A stretch of 35,708 nt of DNA, from positions 1 through 35,708 of the forward strand of contig JAQWJM010000182.1 in NCBI GenBank assembly GCA_029248335.1, given 5' to 3'. This DNA comes from UBA12014 sp029248335 (GTDB lineage Bacteria > Planctomycetota > Phycisphaerae > Phycisphaerales > SM1A02). Below are positions 25,148 through 32,744 of this stretch, piece by piece. A program made the position numbers and the translations under genes. The notes under the pieces are model-generated. The model saw only the letters and a program-made list of their open reading frames with translations. It was not told the origin of the DNA and searched no databases. Position 1 is the first letter of the stretch. Every line of letters begins with the position of its first letter.

Positions 25148-26623
25148 ATGTTCAAGAAGATCACCGTCGCCACCGTCAAGACCGCCCGTCCGCTCATCGG
25201 CGCGTTCCGAGAGGACCTCGAAGCGAAGCCCGCGTCCGACGTGCCGAAGACCTCCCGGAAGGCGCTCCAGACCGCGGCCGCGACACCCGGCTTCAAGGCC
25301 GACGTCGGTGAGGTCGTGTTCGCGGACGATCACCTGGTGGTCGGCATGGGCGATCGGTCGGCCCTCGACCCCGGCACGGCCCGCAAGGCCGGCGCCGCGG
25401 TGCTCAAGCAGCTCGACCGGACGGACATCGACGCCGTTCGATGCGTGGCCCGCGGCGACTGCGACGATCTCGAAGCGCTCGCCGCGATCGGCGCCGCGAT
25501 GGCGGAAGGGATCGCCCTCGCCAACTGGCGGCTCGCCGGGTTCGACGGCACGGCGGCGAAGACCGTGACCACGCATCCCCGGCTCCGAATCGACTGGGAC
25601 CGGAAGCCGCTGCGCAACGCGATGAACGCGGGCCTGGAACTCGCGGACAGCATCAACGTGGCCCGGACCGTCGCCGCCACCCCCCCGAACGTCTGCAATC
25701 CCACCTGGATCGCGAAGGAGGCCCGGAAGGTCGCCCGCGACGCCGGCCTGAAGTGCACCATCCTCGACCACAAGAAGGTCAAGGAACTCGGGATGGGCGG
25801 GATCGACAACGTCGGCAAGGCGAGCGACATCCCCCCCTGCCTGGTCCGACTCGATTACACGCCCGCGAAGGTCTCGAAGGCGGCGAAGGGCGAGCACCTC
25901 GTCCTGGTCGGCAAGACGATCACCTACGACACCGGCGGCTACTCCCTGAAGCTCTCGGGCGGCATGCGGGGAATGAAGTACGACATGTGCGGCGGTGCCG
26001 CGGTGCTCGGTGCGATCCGGGCGATCGCCAAGGCGAAGCTCGGCATCAAGGTGACGGCGCTGCTGCCCGCCGCCGAGAACATGGTGAGCGACGAGGCGTA
26101 CCGGCCCGACGACATCATCACCATGTACAACGGCGTCACCGTGGAGGTGACGAACACCGACGCGGAAGGACGCCTCGTCCTCGGCGACGCCCTCGCCTAC
26201 GCCTGCGACAAGCTCAAGCCGACCGCCATCGTCGACGTCGCGACGCTCACCGGTGGCGTGGTCGTGGCCCTCGGTCACTTCAGCGCCGGACTCTTCGCCA
26301 ACGACGACCGGATCTCCGGTGCGGTCGAGTGCGCGTCGCAGGGCGCGAACGAGAAGGTCTGGCGACTTCCGCTCTGGGAGGAGCATCGCGAGTTCATGCG
26401 ATCACCCTTCGCGGACATCCTCAACTCGAATCCCAAGCGGTCCGCCCACCCCATCCAGGGCGCGGCATTCCTCTCGTACTTCGTCGACGAAGACGTCCCG
26501 TGGGCCCACCTCGACATCGCCGGCATGGCGAGTCCCGACGCGGACCCCGTGACGGGTGCCGGCCCGAGCGGCTTCGGCGTTCGACTCCTCCAGCGATTCG
26601 CATCGGGCATGGCCGGCGGCTGA
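25148..26623 (+). CDS. pepA: Leucyl aminopeptidase (M17 family)
   Basis: 491 residues, the usual length. N-terminal alpha/beta regulatory domain (about 1-170), then the catalytic domain with the two-metal site: LVGKTITYDTGGYSLK (Lys and Asp), GMRGMKYDMCGGAAV (Asp), and the M17 signature NTDAEGRL at 336-343 (Asp, Glu and the bicarbonate-binding Arg). The first motif reads GKTITYDTGG where most family members have GKG-[IL]-x-FDSGG; the metal ligands are kept. Cytoplasmic, releases N-terminal amino acids from peptides. AGGAGG sits 5 bases before the ATG. Confidence 0.95.
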   Translation: MFKKITVATVKTARPLIGAFREDLEAKPASDVPKTSRKALQTAAATPGFKADVGEVVFADDHLVVGMGDRSALDPGTARKAGAAVLKQLDRTDIDAVRCVARGDCDDLEALAAIGAAMAEGIALANWRLAGFDGTAAKTVTTHPRLRIDWDRKPLRNAMNAGLELADSINVARTVAATPPNVCNPTWIAKEARKVARDAGLKCTILDHKKVKELGMGGIDNVGKASDIPPCLVRLDYTPAKVSKAAKGEHLVLVGKTITYDTGGYSLKLSGGMRGMKYDMCGGAAVLGAIRAIAKAKLGIKVTALLPAAENMVSDEAYRPDDIITMYNGVTVEVTNTDAEGRLVLGDALAYACDKLKPTAIVDVATLTGGVVVALGHFSAGLFANDDRISGAVECASQGANEKVWRLPLWEEHREFMRSPFADILNSNPKRSAHPIQGAAFLSYFVDEDVPWAHLDIAGMASPDADPVTGAGPSGFGVRLLQRFASGMAGG

Positions 26624-26701
26624 ACGGTTCCGACCGCCACGACGAGTCGATCGGCGCAGGAACGGATGCGCCGCTGAACGGATGAGCCAGTGGGTGGTCG
26701 G

Positions 26702-27175
26702 TCAGTCGGTGGCCGAGGCGGCGGGATCCCGGCCCTTTTCGATCGCCCCGATCTTCTCGATTCGTCGCTGGTGGCGGCCGCCATCGAAGGGCGTCTCCAT
26801 CCAGGTGTCGACGATCCGCTTCAGCAGCGTCTGGCCGAGCATGTCGGCGCTCATGCACAGGACGTTGGCGTCGTTGTGACTCCGGGAGAGCCGCGCACTC
26901 AGTTCATCCATCGCCAGCGCCGCTCGGACGCCATCGACCTTGTTCGCCGCGATGCACATTCCGATTCCCGTACCACAGACCAGGATTCCCCGATCGGCGG
27001 TTCGATCGCTGACTCGATTGGCGACCAGCCAGGCGCTGTCGGGGTAGTCGCACGCCCGGTCGTCCGCGGTCTCGGGCTCGAGAATCTCGACTTCGTGTCC
27101 CATGCCTTTCAGGTACGGAACCAGTTCGTCGATGGCCTTTCGTCCTCTGTGATCACATCCCAGGCCGATTCTCAT
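26702..27175 (-). CDS. rpiB: Ribose-5-phosphate isomerase B
   Basis: 157 residues. RpiB/LacAB fold: MRIGLGCDHRGRKAIDELVP with Asp8/His9 at the phosphate/substrate site, CDYPDSA, GILVCGTGIGMCIAANKVDG with catalytic Cys67 and anion-hole glycines, and RSHNDANVLCMSAD. Interconverts ribose 5-phosphate and ribulose 5-phosphate in the pentose phosphate pathway; sugar-phosphate relatives of this fold can act on allose or galactose phosphates. It follows the phosphatase gene by 56 bases on the same strand, the same pair as ywlE-ywlF in Bacillus subtilis. Confidence 0.95.
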   Translation of the reverse strand: MRIGLGCDHRGRKAIDELVPYLKGMGHEVEILEPETADDRACDYPDSAWLVANRVSDRTADRGILVCGTGIGMCIAANKVDGVRAALAMDELSARLSRSHNDANVLCMSADMLGQTLLKRIVDTWMETPFDGGRHQRRIEKIGAIEKGRDPAASATD

Positions 27176-27231
27176 TGGGGCGTCCCTTCTCTGGCGAGGC
27201 CGGACCGATGGACGGGCCGGCTGCTTCGGGT

Positions 27232-27684
27232 TCAGGTCGTGGCGAGCAGGCTGTGGAGCCGGTCGGGGATCACCGCCTCGATTCTGGAGGCGACTCGGTC
27301 GTAGACGGTCTGGGACTGGCCGAATGGATCGTCGATGTCGCCCGCCGGGTCCAGTCGTTCGATCGGGGTGGACGTACCGGGTGCGATTGCCCTGGCGACC
27401 TCGACGTGGGATCGCGTCATCCCAAGGACCAGATCGGCGGCGTCGACCATCTCCCGAGTCAGACCCGTGGAGGTCCCGTGAAACTCGATTCCCCGCCGCT
27501 CGAGGGCGTCGATCGACTCGGGCGAGGTCGGGACCCCGTCCTCGGCGTGGACGCCCGCGGACGCCACGAAGAGGTCGGGCTCGACGCCCTCCACCCGACC
27601 TGCGCCGATCATCTCCCGCGCGATGCCTTCCGCCAGCGGCGAACGGCAGGTGTTTCCAGTGCAGATGAAGAGAACCGTCCTCAT
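27232..27684 (-). CDS. Low-molecular-weight phosphatase, YwlE-like (possible protein-arginine phosphatase)
   Basis: 150 residues. P-loop CTGNTCRSP at the N-terminus (nucleophile Cys8, Arg14) and general acid Asp in DIDDPFGQS. In this family a threonine in the middle of the P-loop (CTGNTCRS, here Thr12) marks the YwlE subgroup that removes phosphate from arginine, whereas tyrosine phosphatases usually carry isoleucine there. That is family knowledge; specificity here is inferred. Linked to rpiB as in Bacillus. A TAAGAT hexamer ends six bases before the ATG, with no ribosome-binding site. It could also act on tyrosine or small phosphoesters. Confidence 0.88.
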   Translation of the reverse strand: MRTVLFICTGNTCRSPLAEGIAREMIGAGRVEGVEPDLFVASAGVHAEDGVPTSPESIDALERRGIEFHGTSTGLTREMVDAADLVLGMTRSHVEVARAIAPGTSTPIERLDPAGDIDDPFGQSQTVYDRVASRIEAVIPDRLHSLLATT

Positions 27685-27690
27685 GCCGGC

Positions 27691-27696
27691 ATCTTA
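27691..27696 (-). promoter_or_regulatory. Putative -10 element TAAGAT placed for leaderless phosphatase-rpiB mRNA
   Basis: Ends six bases before the phosphatase ATG at 27684; no Shine-Dalgarno sequence. Confidence 0.5.
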
Positions 27697-27751
27697 ACCG
27701 CTTCCGGAAATCTTCCGTATCCACCCCATTGGCCGCCCGCTCCGGAGGGGA

Positions 27752-27757
27752 TAGACT
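27752..27757 (+). promoter_or_regulatory. Putative -10 element TAGACT
   Basis: About 30 bases before the TTG start at 27787, followed by an AAGGAG ribosome-binding site at 27775-27780. Confidence 0.45.
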
Positions 27758-27786
27758 GTCCCCGCCTCGTACCCAAGGAGACTCCG

Positions 27787-28383
27787 TTGGAATTCCTGCA
27801 ATTCGACCGCGCCTGGAAGACACTCTCCAGTGAAGAAGTGGTGACGCTGGGCGGCGAGTCCCCCACCGACATCGAGTTCCTTCAGATCGACTACGACGAA
27901 CGGCGAAAGGCCCATCGGACGGTCTTTTCCAGCCGCGATGGCCACGATCTGGACGTCGAGGACGCCGAATTGCTCGAAGTCCCCCGCAAAAAGGCGGGCG
28001 AGGTCCTCGAGCACATTCTTCACAAGCTGCATCTTGCGCCGCTGCTCATCCTTCCCATCGCGAAGTGGCGGCCGGTCTTCGACCTCGTCACACCGGTGTT
28101 GGCCGAAAACGAGCAGTGGATTTCGATCGACTCCGAGGCGTCGATCGAGATGAACACCCGCGATCCACTGGTCTGCGAGCCCCGCGACCTGCATCTGCTC
28201 CGAGCGGTGGTCGAGGTGGTCCTTCGCGAGGGCGAGGAATTGGCCCAGGGAATCTCCATCGCAGCCACTCAGGCCCCGGTCCTCGTCGAGGTCGAGCCGG
28301 CGGGCGGGATCCTGCTCACGATCGGAAACGAGGGTCTTGCCGACGAGGTCCGTGCCGTCGCCGGCGCTTTCAGCGTGGACTGA
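27787..28383 (+). CDS. Conserved-looking cytoplasmic protein of unknown function
   Basis: 198 residues starting with TTG; AAGGAG lies 6 bases upstream and no in-frame ATG fits as well. No signal peptide or membrane span. N-terminus MEFLQFDRAWKTLSSEEVVT, a central KAGEVLEHILHKLHLAPLLI helix region, and alternating charged and hydrophobic segments typical of a small alpha/beta protein. No catalytic motif recognised. The longer upstream frame overlaps the divergent phosphatase gene and is not used. Convergent with the zinc-ribbon membrane protein 47 bases away. Confidence 0.75.
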   Translation: MEFLQFDRAWKTLSSEEVVTLGGESPTDIEFLQIDYDERRKAHRTVFSSRDGHDLDVEDAELLEVPRKKAGEVLEHILHKLHLAPLLILPIAKWRPVFDLVTPVLAENEQWISIDSEASIEMNTRDPLVCEPRDLHLLRAVVEVVLREGEELAQGISIAATQAPVLVEVEPAGGILLTIGNEGLADEVRAVAGAFSVD

Positions 28384-28430
28384 TTCCCGACGGCGGGACC
28401 ATCACGGATGCCGAGGCCGTCGGACTTCGC

Positions 28431-28763
28431 TCAGGCGACCACTCGGTCGCCGCCGGCGTCGTACGCCGCCCCACAACTGAAACAGTCGACGCCATCGAGT
28501 TCAGCCAGCTCCTCGCCGCAGGAGGGGCATCGGCGCCGGCGGATCGAGCTCCGGACGAGCCATCGCTCGCCCGCCTGAAGCACCTTCCAGGCGAAGACGA
28601 TCGGCACCAGCGAGAGCAGCGAGAACACCAGCGACAGCACTCCGATCACGGGCATCAGAAAGCAGACCGCGAAGGTCGCGAGGGCGATGGTGAGGTAGGT
28701 GAAGAACACCGCGACCGGGTAGACCGAATTGACCCAGCGGACCGAGCGGTACAAAATCAACAT
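28431..28763 (-). CDS. Small membrane protein with C-terminal zinc ribbon
   Basis: 110 residues. Two hydrophobic spans at about 14-38 and 40-62 (VAVFFTYLTIALATFAVCFL, VIGVLSLVFSLLSLVPIVFA), a basic linker RSSIRRRR, then a zinc-ribbon-like pair CPSCGEEL and CFSCG. Probably an inner-membrane protein with a cytoplasmic metal-binding knuckle; function unknown. The ATG at 28763 is preceded by TAGACT ending six bases upstream, with no ribosome-binding site. Confidence 0.75.
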   Translation of the reverse strand: MLILYRSVRWVNSVYPVAVFFTYLTIALATFAVCFLMPVIGVLSLVFSLLSLVPIVFAWKVLQAGERWLVRSSIRRRRCPSCGEELAELDGVDCFSCGAAYDAGGDRVVA

Positions 28764-28769
28764 GGTTCG

Positions 28770-28775
28770 AGTCTA
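28770..28775 (-). promoter_or_regulatory. Putative -10 element TAGACT placed for leaderless transcription
   Basis: Ends six bases before the ATG of the zinc-ribbon membrane protein. Confidence 0.5.
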
Positions 28776-29118
28776 TCCCTTGGAGACCGATCCGAATCGG
28801 GTCGGACCGGGGAGGCAGCTGGCACTGGGAGTTCGACCGAACGCCCGGCCGGGATTCGTCCGGCAGGACCTGCCCGACCCGAGACGGACCCGTGGCCGCG
28901 ATTTACCCTCGAAGAGGGGCGAAACACCTCCGAAAGCGACATTCCGTCCACCAACCACCATCCCTCGTGGCTGAAGGGCGGAAAACGGTCGGAAACCGCT
29001 ACAATCGTTTTTCCCGCTGATCCGGCTCCGGTGGCACTCGTGCCGCCGTGTCGAACCGGTGGAACACGATCCTGGTCGGCCACCGTTCCGTACCGACCCC
29101 TCCTCCCGGAATCCGCTC
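28776..29118. other. Divergent intergenic region upstream of dnaN
   Basis: About 340 bases with no supportable gene. It holds a plus-strand TACAAT at 29000-29005, the likely -10 of dnaN. I looked for DnaA boxes (TTATCCACA and close variants) and saw none, and no AT-rich unwinding region. Confidence 0.5.
29000..29005 (+). promoter_or_regulatory. Putative -10 element TACAAT for dnaN
   Basis: TACAAT followed by a T-run, giving a leader of roughly 107 bases before the dnaN ATG at 29119. No -35 box seen. Confidence 0.4.
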
Positions 29119-30231
29119 ATGAAGCTCGTCTGCAGTCGTGATGCCCTCGCCGAAGCCCTCGCCATCGCTGGAAGCGTGGTCATCAGTCGCACCCCCGCGC
29201 CGGTCCTGCTCTGCCTCAAGCTCGAGGCGAAGGACGGGCTGCTGCACATCTCCGCCACCGACACCGAGATCGGCCTGCTGCTCGGGGTCGCCGAAGTCGA
29301 TGTGCGTGAGGAAGGCGTCGCGCTGATCCCCGCCGACAAGCTCAACCAGATCGTCCGGGCGAGTTCGGACGACTCGCTCTCGATCGAGGTCTCCAAGAAC
29401 ATCGCGACCATCACCGGCCGCGACTCCAAGTTCAAGGTCTTCGGCTTCGATCCGGAGGAGTTCCCCGGCGTCCCGACCTTCGAGGACGAGCACGAGTTCG
29501 AAATGGGTGCAGGGACGCTTCGCCGGCTCATCGGCCGGACCGTCTTCGCCACCGCCGTCGAGAACAGCCGCTACGCGATCAACGGCGTCCTGATCGAACG
29601 CACCGGACGCAACCTCCGGCTCGTCGCGACCGACGGTCGTCGGCTTGCGGTGGCCCGAGGCGAATGCGTGACGAGCGCCGAGGAGGACCTCACCTCGATC
29701 GTGCCCACCAAGGCCCTGAATGTCCTCAACCGTCTGATGAACGATCCCGACGAGCCGGTTCGAGTGCGTCGCGACCGCAACCAGATCCTGTTCCAGGTCG
29801 GCTCCGGCCCCGCGGCACCCGTGCTGTCCAGCAATCTGGTCGAGGGTTCGTTCCCGCCGTTCGAAGACGTGATCCCGAAGGACCAGGACAAGAAGGTCAA
29901 CTTCAAGACCGTCGAACTCGCCTCGGCGGTCCGGCGGGCCGCCCTGCTCACCAACGAAGAGAGCAAGGGTGTCCGCCTCGCATTCGCCGAAGACGGGCTC
30001 ACCCTGTCCAGCCGGGCTCCGGAGATGGGCGAAGCCGAGATCAAGGTCGAATCCGAGGCCTACGCGGGTGATCCGATCGAGATCGGATTCAACCCCAGCT
30101 ACCTCACCGAGGGCCTGAAGCACGCCGACTCCGAGACGATCCTCATCGAACTCAAGGCGCCGAACAAGCCGGGCGTCATCAAGGTCGGCGGCGACTTCAC
30201 CTACGTGGTGATGCCGGTCAACCTGGGCTGA
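29119..30231 (+). CDS. dnaN: DNA polymerase III beta subunit (sliding clamp)
   Basis: 370 residues, the standard clamp length, with three repeated clamp folds. N-terminus MKLVCSRDALAEALAIAGSV, domain 1 LEAKDGLLHISATDTEIGL, domain 2 SRYAINGVLIERTGRNLRLV followed by ATDGRRLAV, domain 3 GDPIEIGFNPSYLTEGLKHA and C-terminal GDFTYVVMPVNL, in place of the common YVIMPMRL. It encircles DNA and tethers polymerase. The start is fixed by homology; an in-frame ATG 20 codons upstream lacks it. dnaA and recF are not beside it, so this is not the classical origin-proximal cluster. Terminated by a strong hairpin at 30278. Confidence 0.97.
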   Translation: MKLVCSRDALAEALAIAGSVVISRTPAPVLLCLKLEAKDGLLHISATDTEIGLLLGVAEVDVREEGVALIPADKLNQIVRASSDDSLSIEVSKNIATITGRDSKFKVFGFDPEEFPGVPTFEDEHEFEMGAGTLRRLIGRTVFATAVENSRYAINGVLIERTGRNLRLVATDGRRLAVARGECVTSAEEDLTSIVPTKALNVLNRLMNDPDEPVRVRRDRNQILFQVGSGPAAPVLSSNLVEGSFPPFEDVIPKDQDKKVNFKTVELASAVRRAALLTNEESKGVRLAFAEDGLTLSSRAPEMGEAEIKVESEAYAGDPIEIGFNPSYLTEGLKHADSETILIELKAPNKPGVIKVGGDFTYVVMPVNLG

Positions 30232-30277
30232 CCCGGGTCCGCGATCGACGCGAACCTCGAACACGGATAAAAAGAAA

Positions 30278-30305
30278 ACGGGCGGGCCGCAGGGCCCGCC
30301 CGTTT
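30278..30305. terminator. Bidirectional terminator between dnaN and the redoxin gene
   Basis: About 12-base GC-rich inverted repeat flanked by AAAAGAAAA on the left and TTT on the right, able to stop the convergent dnaN and redoxin transcripts. Confidence 0.85.
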
Positions 30306-30334
30306 CGTCGTTCACGCGCGCCTGGTTCCGGCGA

Positions 30335-30991
30335 TCAACGCTTGGCGTACTTGACGCCGCACCCGTAGGGACGGGTCTCGCTGGGGCTCACCGTGCTCCC
30401 GTTCTTGATCGCGGTGACCGCGTCAAGCACGTAGTTCTTGCTCTTCCGGTCGCCGAGTGCGCCCGAGTAGCGGAGCTTGCCCATGCCGTCGATGACGAAC
30501 ATGTGGGGCGTCGTCTTCGCGCCATAGGCCTTGCCGGTCTTGCCGTCGAAGTCGACCAGCACCGGGCTGGCGATCTTCATGCTTGCGACCGCCTTCTTGT
30601 CGGCGCTGATCACGGCGTCACGGGACATGCCGCGGGCGGTCGAGTCGATCGCGAGGTAGACCACGTTCGGGTCGGCCTTCTTCAACTCGGTCATCATCTT
30701 GGTGACCTGCCCGGTGCTGTGGATGCTGTTGCCGCTCTTGGAGCCGGACCACGGACACTTCGAGGAGAACCACTCGAGGACCACGGTCTTGCCCTTGAAG
30801 TCGGCGAGCGTGTGCTCCTTGCCGTCGAGGTCCATGAGCTTGAAGGCGGGCGCGGTCTCGCCGACCTTCGCAGCCTTGGCGGAAACGGCTTCCATGGTGA
30901 CCGGGGCGGCGATGGTGGTCGCGGTCGCGGCGGCCACGAGACCGGCGGCGGCGAGGCCGAGAGAGGCGAGAAGAGTACGGGTCGGACGCAT
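30335..30991 (-). CDS. Secreted redoxin (AhpC/TSA-like thiol protein)
   Basis: 218 residues. N-terminal signal about 1-29 (LLASLGLAAAGLVAAATATT). Thioredoxin-fold redoxin domain: VGETAPAFKLMDLDGKEHTL, KTVVLEWFSSKCPWSGSKSG with Cys79, VYLAIDST, TTPHMFVIDGMGKLRYSGAL, and a C-terminal RPYGCGVKYAK motif that holds a second cysteine. Usual relatives have CPxC; here the second active-site position is serine (CPWS). Likely periplasmic peroxide or thiol handling. AGGAG precedes the ATG, and a TATTAT hexamer lies at 31063-31068. Two genes upstream encodes a DsbD-N-like protein, another thiol-redox family. Confidence 0.87.
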   Translation of the reverse strand: MRPTRTLLASLGLAAAGLVAAATATTIAAPVTMEAVSAKAAKVGETAPAFKLMDLDGKEHTLADFKGKTVVLEWFSSKCPWSGSKSGNSIHSTGQVTKMMTELKKADPNVVYLAIDSTARGMSRDAVISADKKAVASMKIASPVLVDFDGKTGKAYGAKTTPHMFVIDGMGKLRYSGALGDRKSKNYVLDAVTAIKNGSTVSPSETRPYGCGVKYAKR

Positions 30992-31062
30992 GTTTCGGTC
31001 TCCTGAAGGTTGGAGCCCCTGGTGGGCTGGCGATCCGAGGCTTCGACGCTCGGAATGCGCGG

Positions 31063-31068
31063 ATAATA
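31063..31068 (-). promoter_or_regulatory. Putative -10 element TATTAT for the redoxin gene
   Basis: Minus-strand TATTAT about 70 bases before the redoxin ATG; closest to the classical -10 consensus of any in the window. Confidence 0.45.
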
Positions 31069-31143
31069 CGTGAATGGAGCCTGGTGCTCGGGGTTCATGT
31101 TCGCCGATCGGCGAACTCGGATTCGGAGGTCATTGACCAGTCA

Positions 31144-31178
31144 GATCAGATCCGATCTGATCCGATCTGATCTGATCA
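31144..31178. repeat. Seven tandem GATCN pentamers
   Basis: GATC recurs every five bases seven times (fifth bases A, C, T, C, T, T, A). The last unit overlaps the stop codon of the DsbD-N-like gene. Ten-base arms 31143-31152 and 31164-31173 form a perfect inverted repeat around an 11-base loop. Confidence 0.95.
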
Positions 31179-32057
31179 TGGCTTCAGCGGAATCCTGATT
31201 TCAACGGCCGGGTCGAGCCGGTTATTGCCGAAAAGAACGAGTCCGGCGACTTCCAGTGCCTTCCCCGCCGAATTGCCCGGTTTGATCTCCAGCGGCACCA
31301 GGATGCGATAGCGGTCGCCGGCGATCGTGGCCGGCACGAAGACCCCGTTTCGCAGCGTGACGCCGGGCGTCAGATCCGGGATGAAGGTGATCTTCTCGGC
31401 CCCGCCGGTGGGCCCCTCGATCCGGAGCGCCGGGCGGCCGTCCGCCAGAACCAGTTGCGCGATCGTCCCGCGTGCTTTCTCGAGGGGCGTCGGAATCAGC
31501 GCCAGTCCACGCGCGTAGGCCGAGGTCGGATCGGCGGTTTCGGGGGCGATCTTCTCGTCCGGCGCGGCGACCGCGAGTTCGATCGACGTCTTTCCAGCGC
31601 CCATCAGGCACATCTCCTTGCAGACGAGCCAGTCCGCCTCGATGCCGATCCGGACCGTCTTCGCCTCGATCTCGGGCGGTGCGGTGATCGGGACGAAGAG
31701 CATCGCCTCGCCGTCGTAGCCGAAGGTGGTCTCCCACTCGCTCGCGTGGATCACGGGCCGCGGCCAGACCACGGGACCCGCCTTGAAACCGTTCGGAAGC
31801 TCGAGCTTGATCCGAGGTTCCGTGCCGCTTTCCCCGGGATTCCGCCAGTAGATGTGCCACTTGGGTGCGATGCGGAATCGGACGCCGAGCAGCGCGGTCC
31901 GCCCCGGAACGATCTTCGCCGTCGGGAAGACCGCGTCGATCTGGACGAGCCGGTTCCCGTCGGCGGGGGCGTCGGCCCCGAACTGGGCGAAGGCGTTCCC
32001 GCCGATGAGGAGGGAGAGCACGAGAGCGAGAAGCTCGAACGACATGGGACGACGCAT
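31176..32057 (-). CDS. Secreted DsbD N-terminal-domain-like protein (stand-alone)
   Basis: 293 residues. Signal peptide about 1-24 (ELLALVLSLLIGGNAFA). The body matches the thiol-disulfide interchange DsbD N-terminal-domain family: GVRFRIAPKWHIYWRNPGES, WPRPVIHASEWETTFGYDGE, and ADWLVCKEMCLMG with the cysteine pair Cys146/Cys150. In most bacteria this domain is fused to a DsbD/ScsB membrane domain and thioredoxin; here the protein ends without either. Proposed role: reductant acceptor/donor or scaffold in the periplasm. I used the ATG at 32057; 32045 is possible. The stop codon lies in the GATC array. Confidence 0.82.
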   Translation of the reverse strand: MRRPMSFELLALVLSLLIGGNAFAQFGADAPADGNRLVQIDAVFPTAKIVPGRTALLGVRFRIAPKWHIYWRNPGESGTEPRIKLELPNGFKAGPVVWPRPVIHASEWETTFGYDGEAMLFVPITAPPEIEAKTVRIGIEADWLVCKEMCLMGAGKTSIELAVAAPDEKIAPETADPTSAYARGLALIPTPLEKARGTIAQLVLADGRPALRIEGPTGGAEKITFIPDLTPGVTLRNGVFVPATIAGDRYRILVPLEIKPGNSAGKALEVAGLVLFGNNRLDPAVEIRIPLKP

Positions 32058-32122
32058 CGGCGATTCCAGGAAGGCGGTCGGGCGGAGGACGGCGGATCCG
32101 CACATCGCGAACCTGCCGATGC

Positions 32123-32139
32123 AGGTTATCCCGTATTCT
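32123..32139. promoter_or_regulatory. Back-to-back putative -10 elements
   Basis: Minus-strand TAACCT (32123-32128) toward the DsbD-N-like gene and plus-strand TATTCT (32134-32139) toward the rhodanese-like gene, five bases apart, so the two promoters would compete for the same space. Confidence 0.35.
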
Positions 32140-32177
32140 GCCCGCGACCCGTGATCGACACCAATTCGGAACCTCCC

Positions 32178-32645
32178 ATGCGACCCACCCCCTCCGCCCC
32201 CGTGATTCTCGCCTCCTTCCTCGCCCTCGCCGGCGCGTGCGGCTGCACCCAGAAGACCAGTGATCGGGATCTCCAGCCCGTGACGCCCGCCGAGGCGGTG
32301 AACCTGGCGGCGAAGGGCGGCGGTGGTCTCTTCAGTTCCGACGCGCGAGCGGCCTGGGTCGATCCGAGGTCTCCCGCCAACTTCGACACGGCCCACATCC
32401 CGTCCGCGATCAATCTCTACTTCGGGAGCGGGGATTTCGAGAATGACTCGCTGGTGGCCCTCAAGGACCGCAATCCGGTGATCGTGTACGGCACCGACTA
32501 CCAGGACATCCTCGCCGACGCCGCCAGCAAGCGGTTGATCGAACTGGGGATCAAGGACGTCTACACCCTGCGGGGTGGCCTGCTGCAGTGGGCGAAGGAC
32601 GGCAACGACGTCGACGGAACGGATCCGGACTCGGCCGCCGAATGA
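32178..32645 (+). CDS. Exported rhodanese-fold protein lacking the catalytic cysteine
   Basis: 155 residues. N-terminal signal ending near ALAGACGC (Cys21 and Cys23; lipoprotein anchoring possible but the lipobox is poor). Rhodanese fold: VDPRSPANFDTAHIPSAINL (CH2A motif), NPVIVYGTDYQD where the catalytic loop would begin, and LRGGLLQWAKDGNDV. Where active rhodaneses have the nucleophilic Cys after VVY, this protein has Gly105, and no other cysteine lies in the domain, so it should not transfer sulfur; it may bind or signal. Divergent from the DsbD-N-like gene. Confidence 0.8.
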   Translation: MRPTPSAPVILASFLALAGACGCTQKTSDRDLQPVTPAEAVNLAAKGGGGLFSSDARAAWVDPRSPANFDTAHIPSAINLYFGSGDFENDSLVALKDRNPVIVYGTDYQDILADAASKRLIELGIKDVYTLRGGLLQWAKDGNDVDGTDPDSAAE

Positions 32646-32680
32646 GGCCGACCGGGATCCTCCGGCCGCCCCAGGAAAAC

Positions 32681-32718
32681 CGGCCTCGAGTCGCGACACA
32701 GGTCACGGTTCGAGGCCG
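32681..32718. terminator. Weak bidirectional hairpin
   Basis: Nine-base inverted repeat (32681-32689 with 32710-32718) around a 20-base loop, with AAAA on its left. It lies between the convergent rhodanese-like and atpG genes. Confidence 0.4.
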
Positions 32719-32744
32719 ATTCACAAGACGTCGTCGATGATCGA

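Noticed and set aside
28776..29118. Replication origin next to dnaN
   Set aside because: No DnaA boxes, no AT-rich segment, and dnaA is absent from the neighbourhood.
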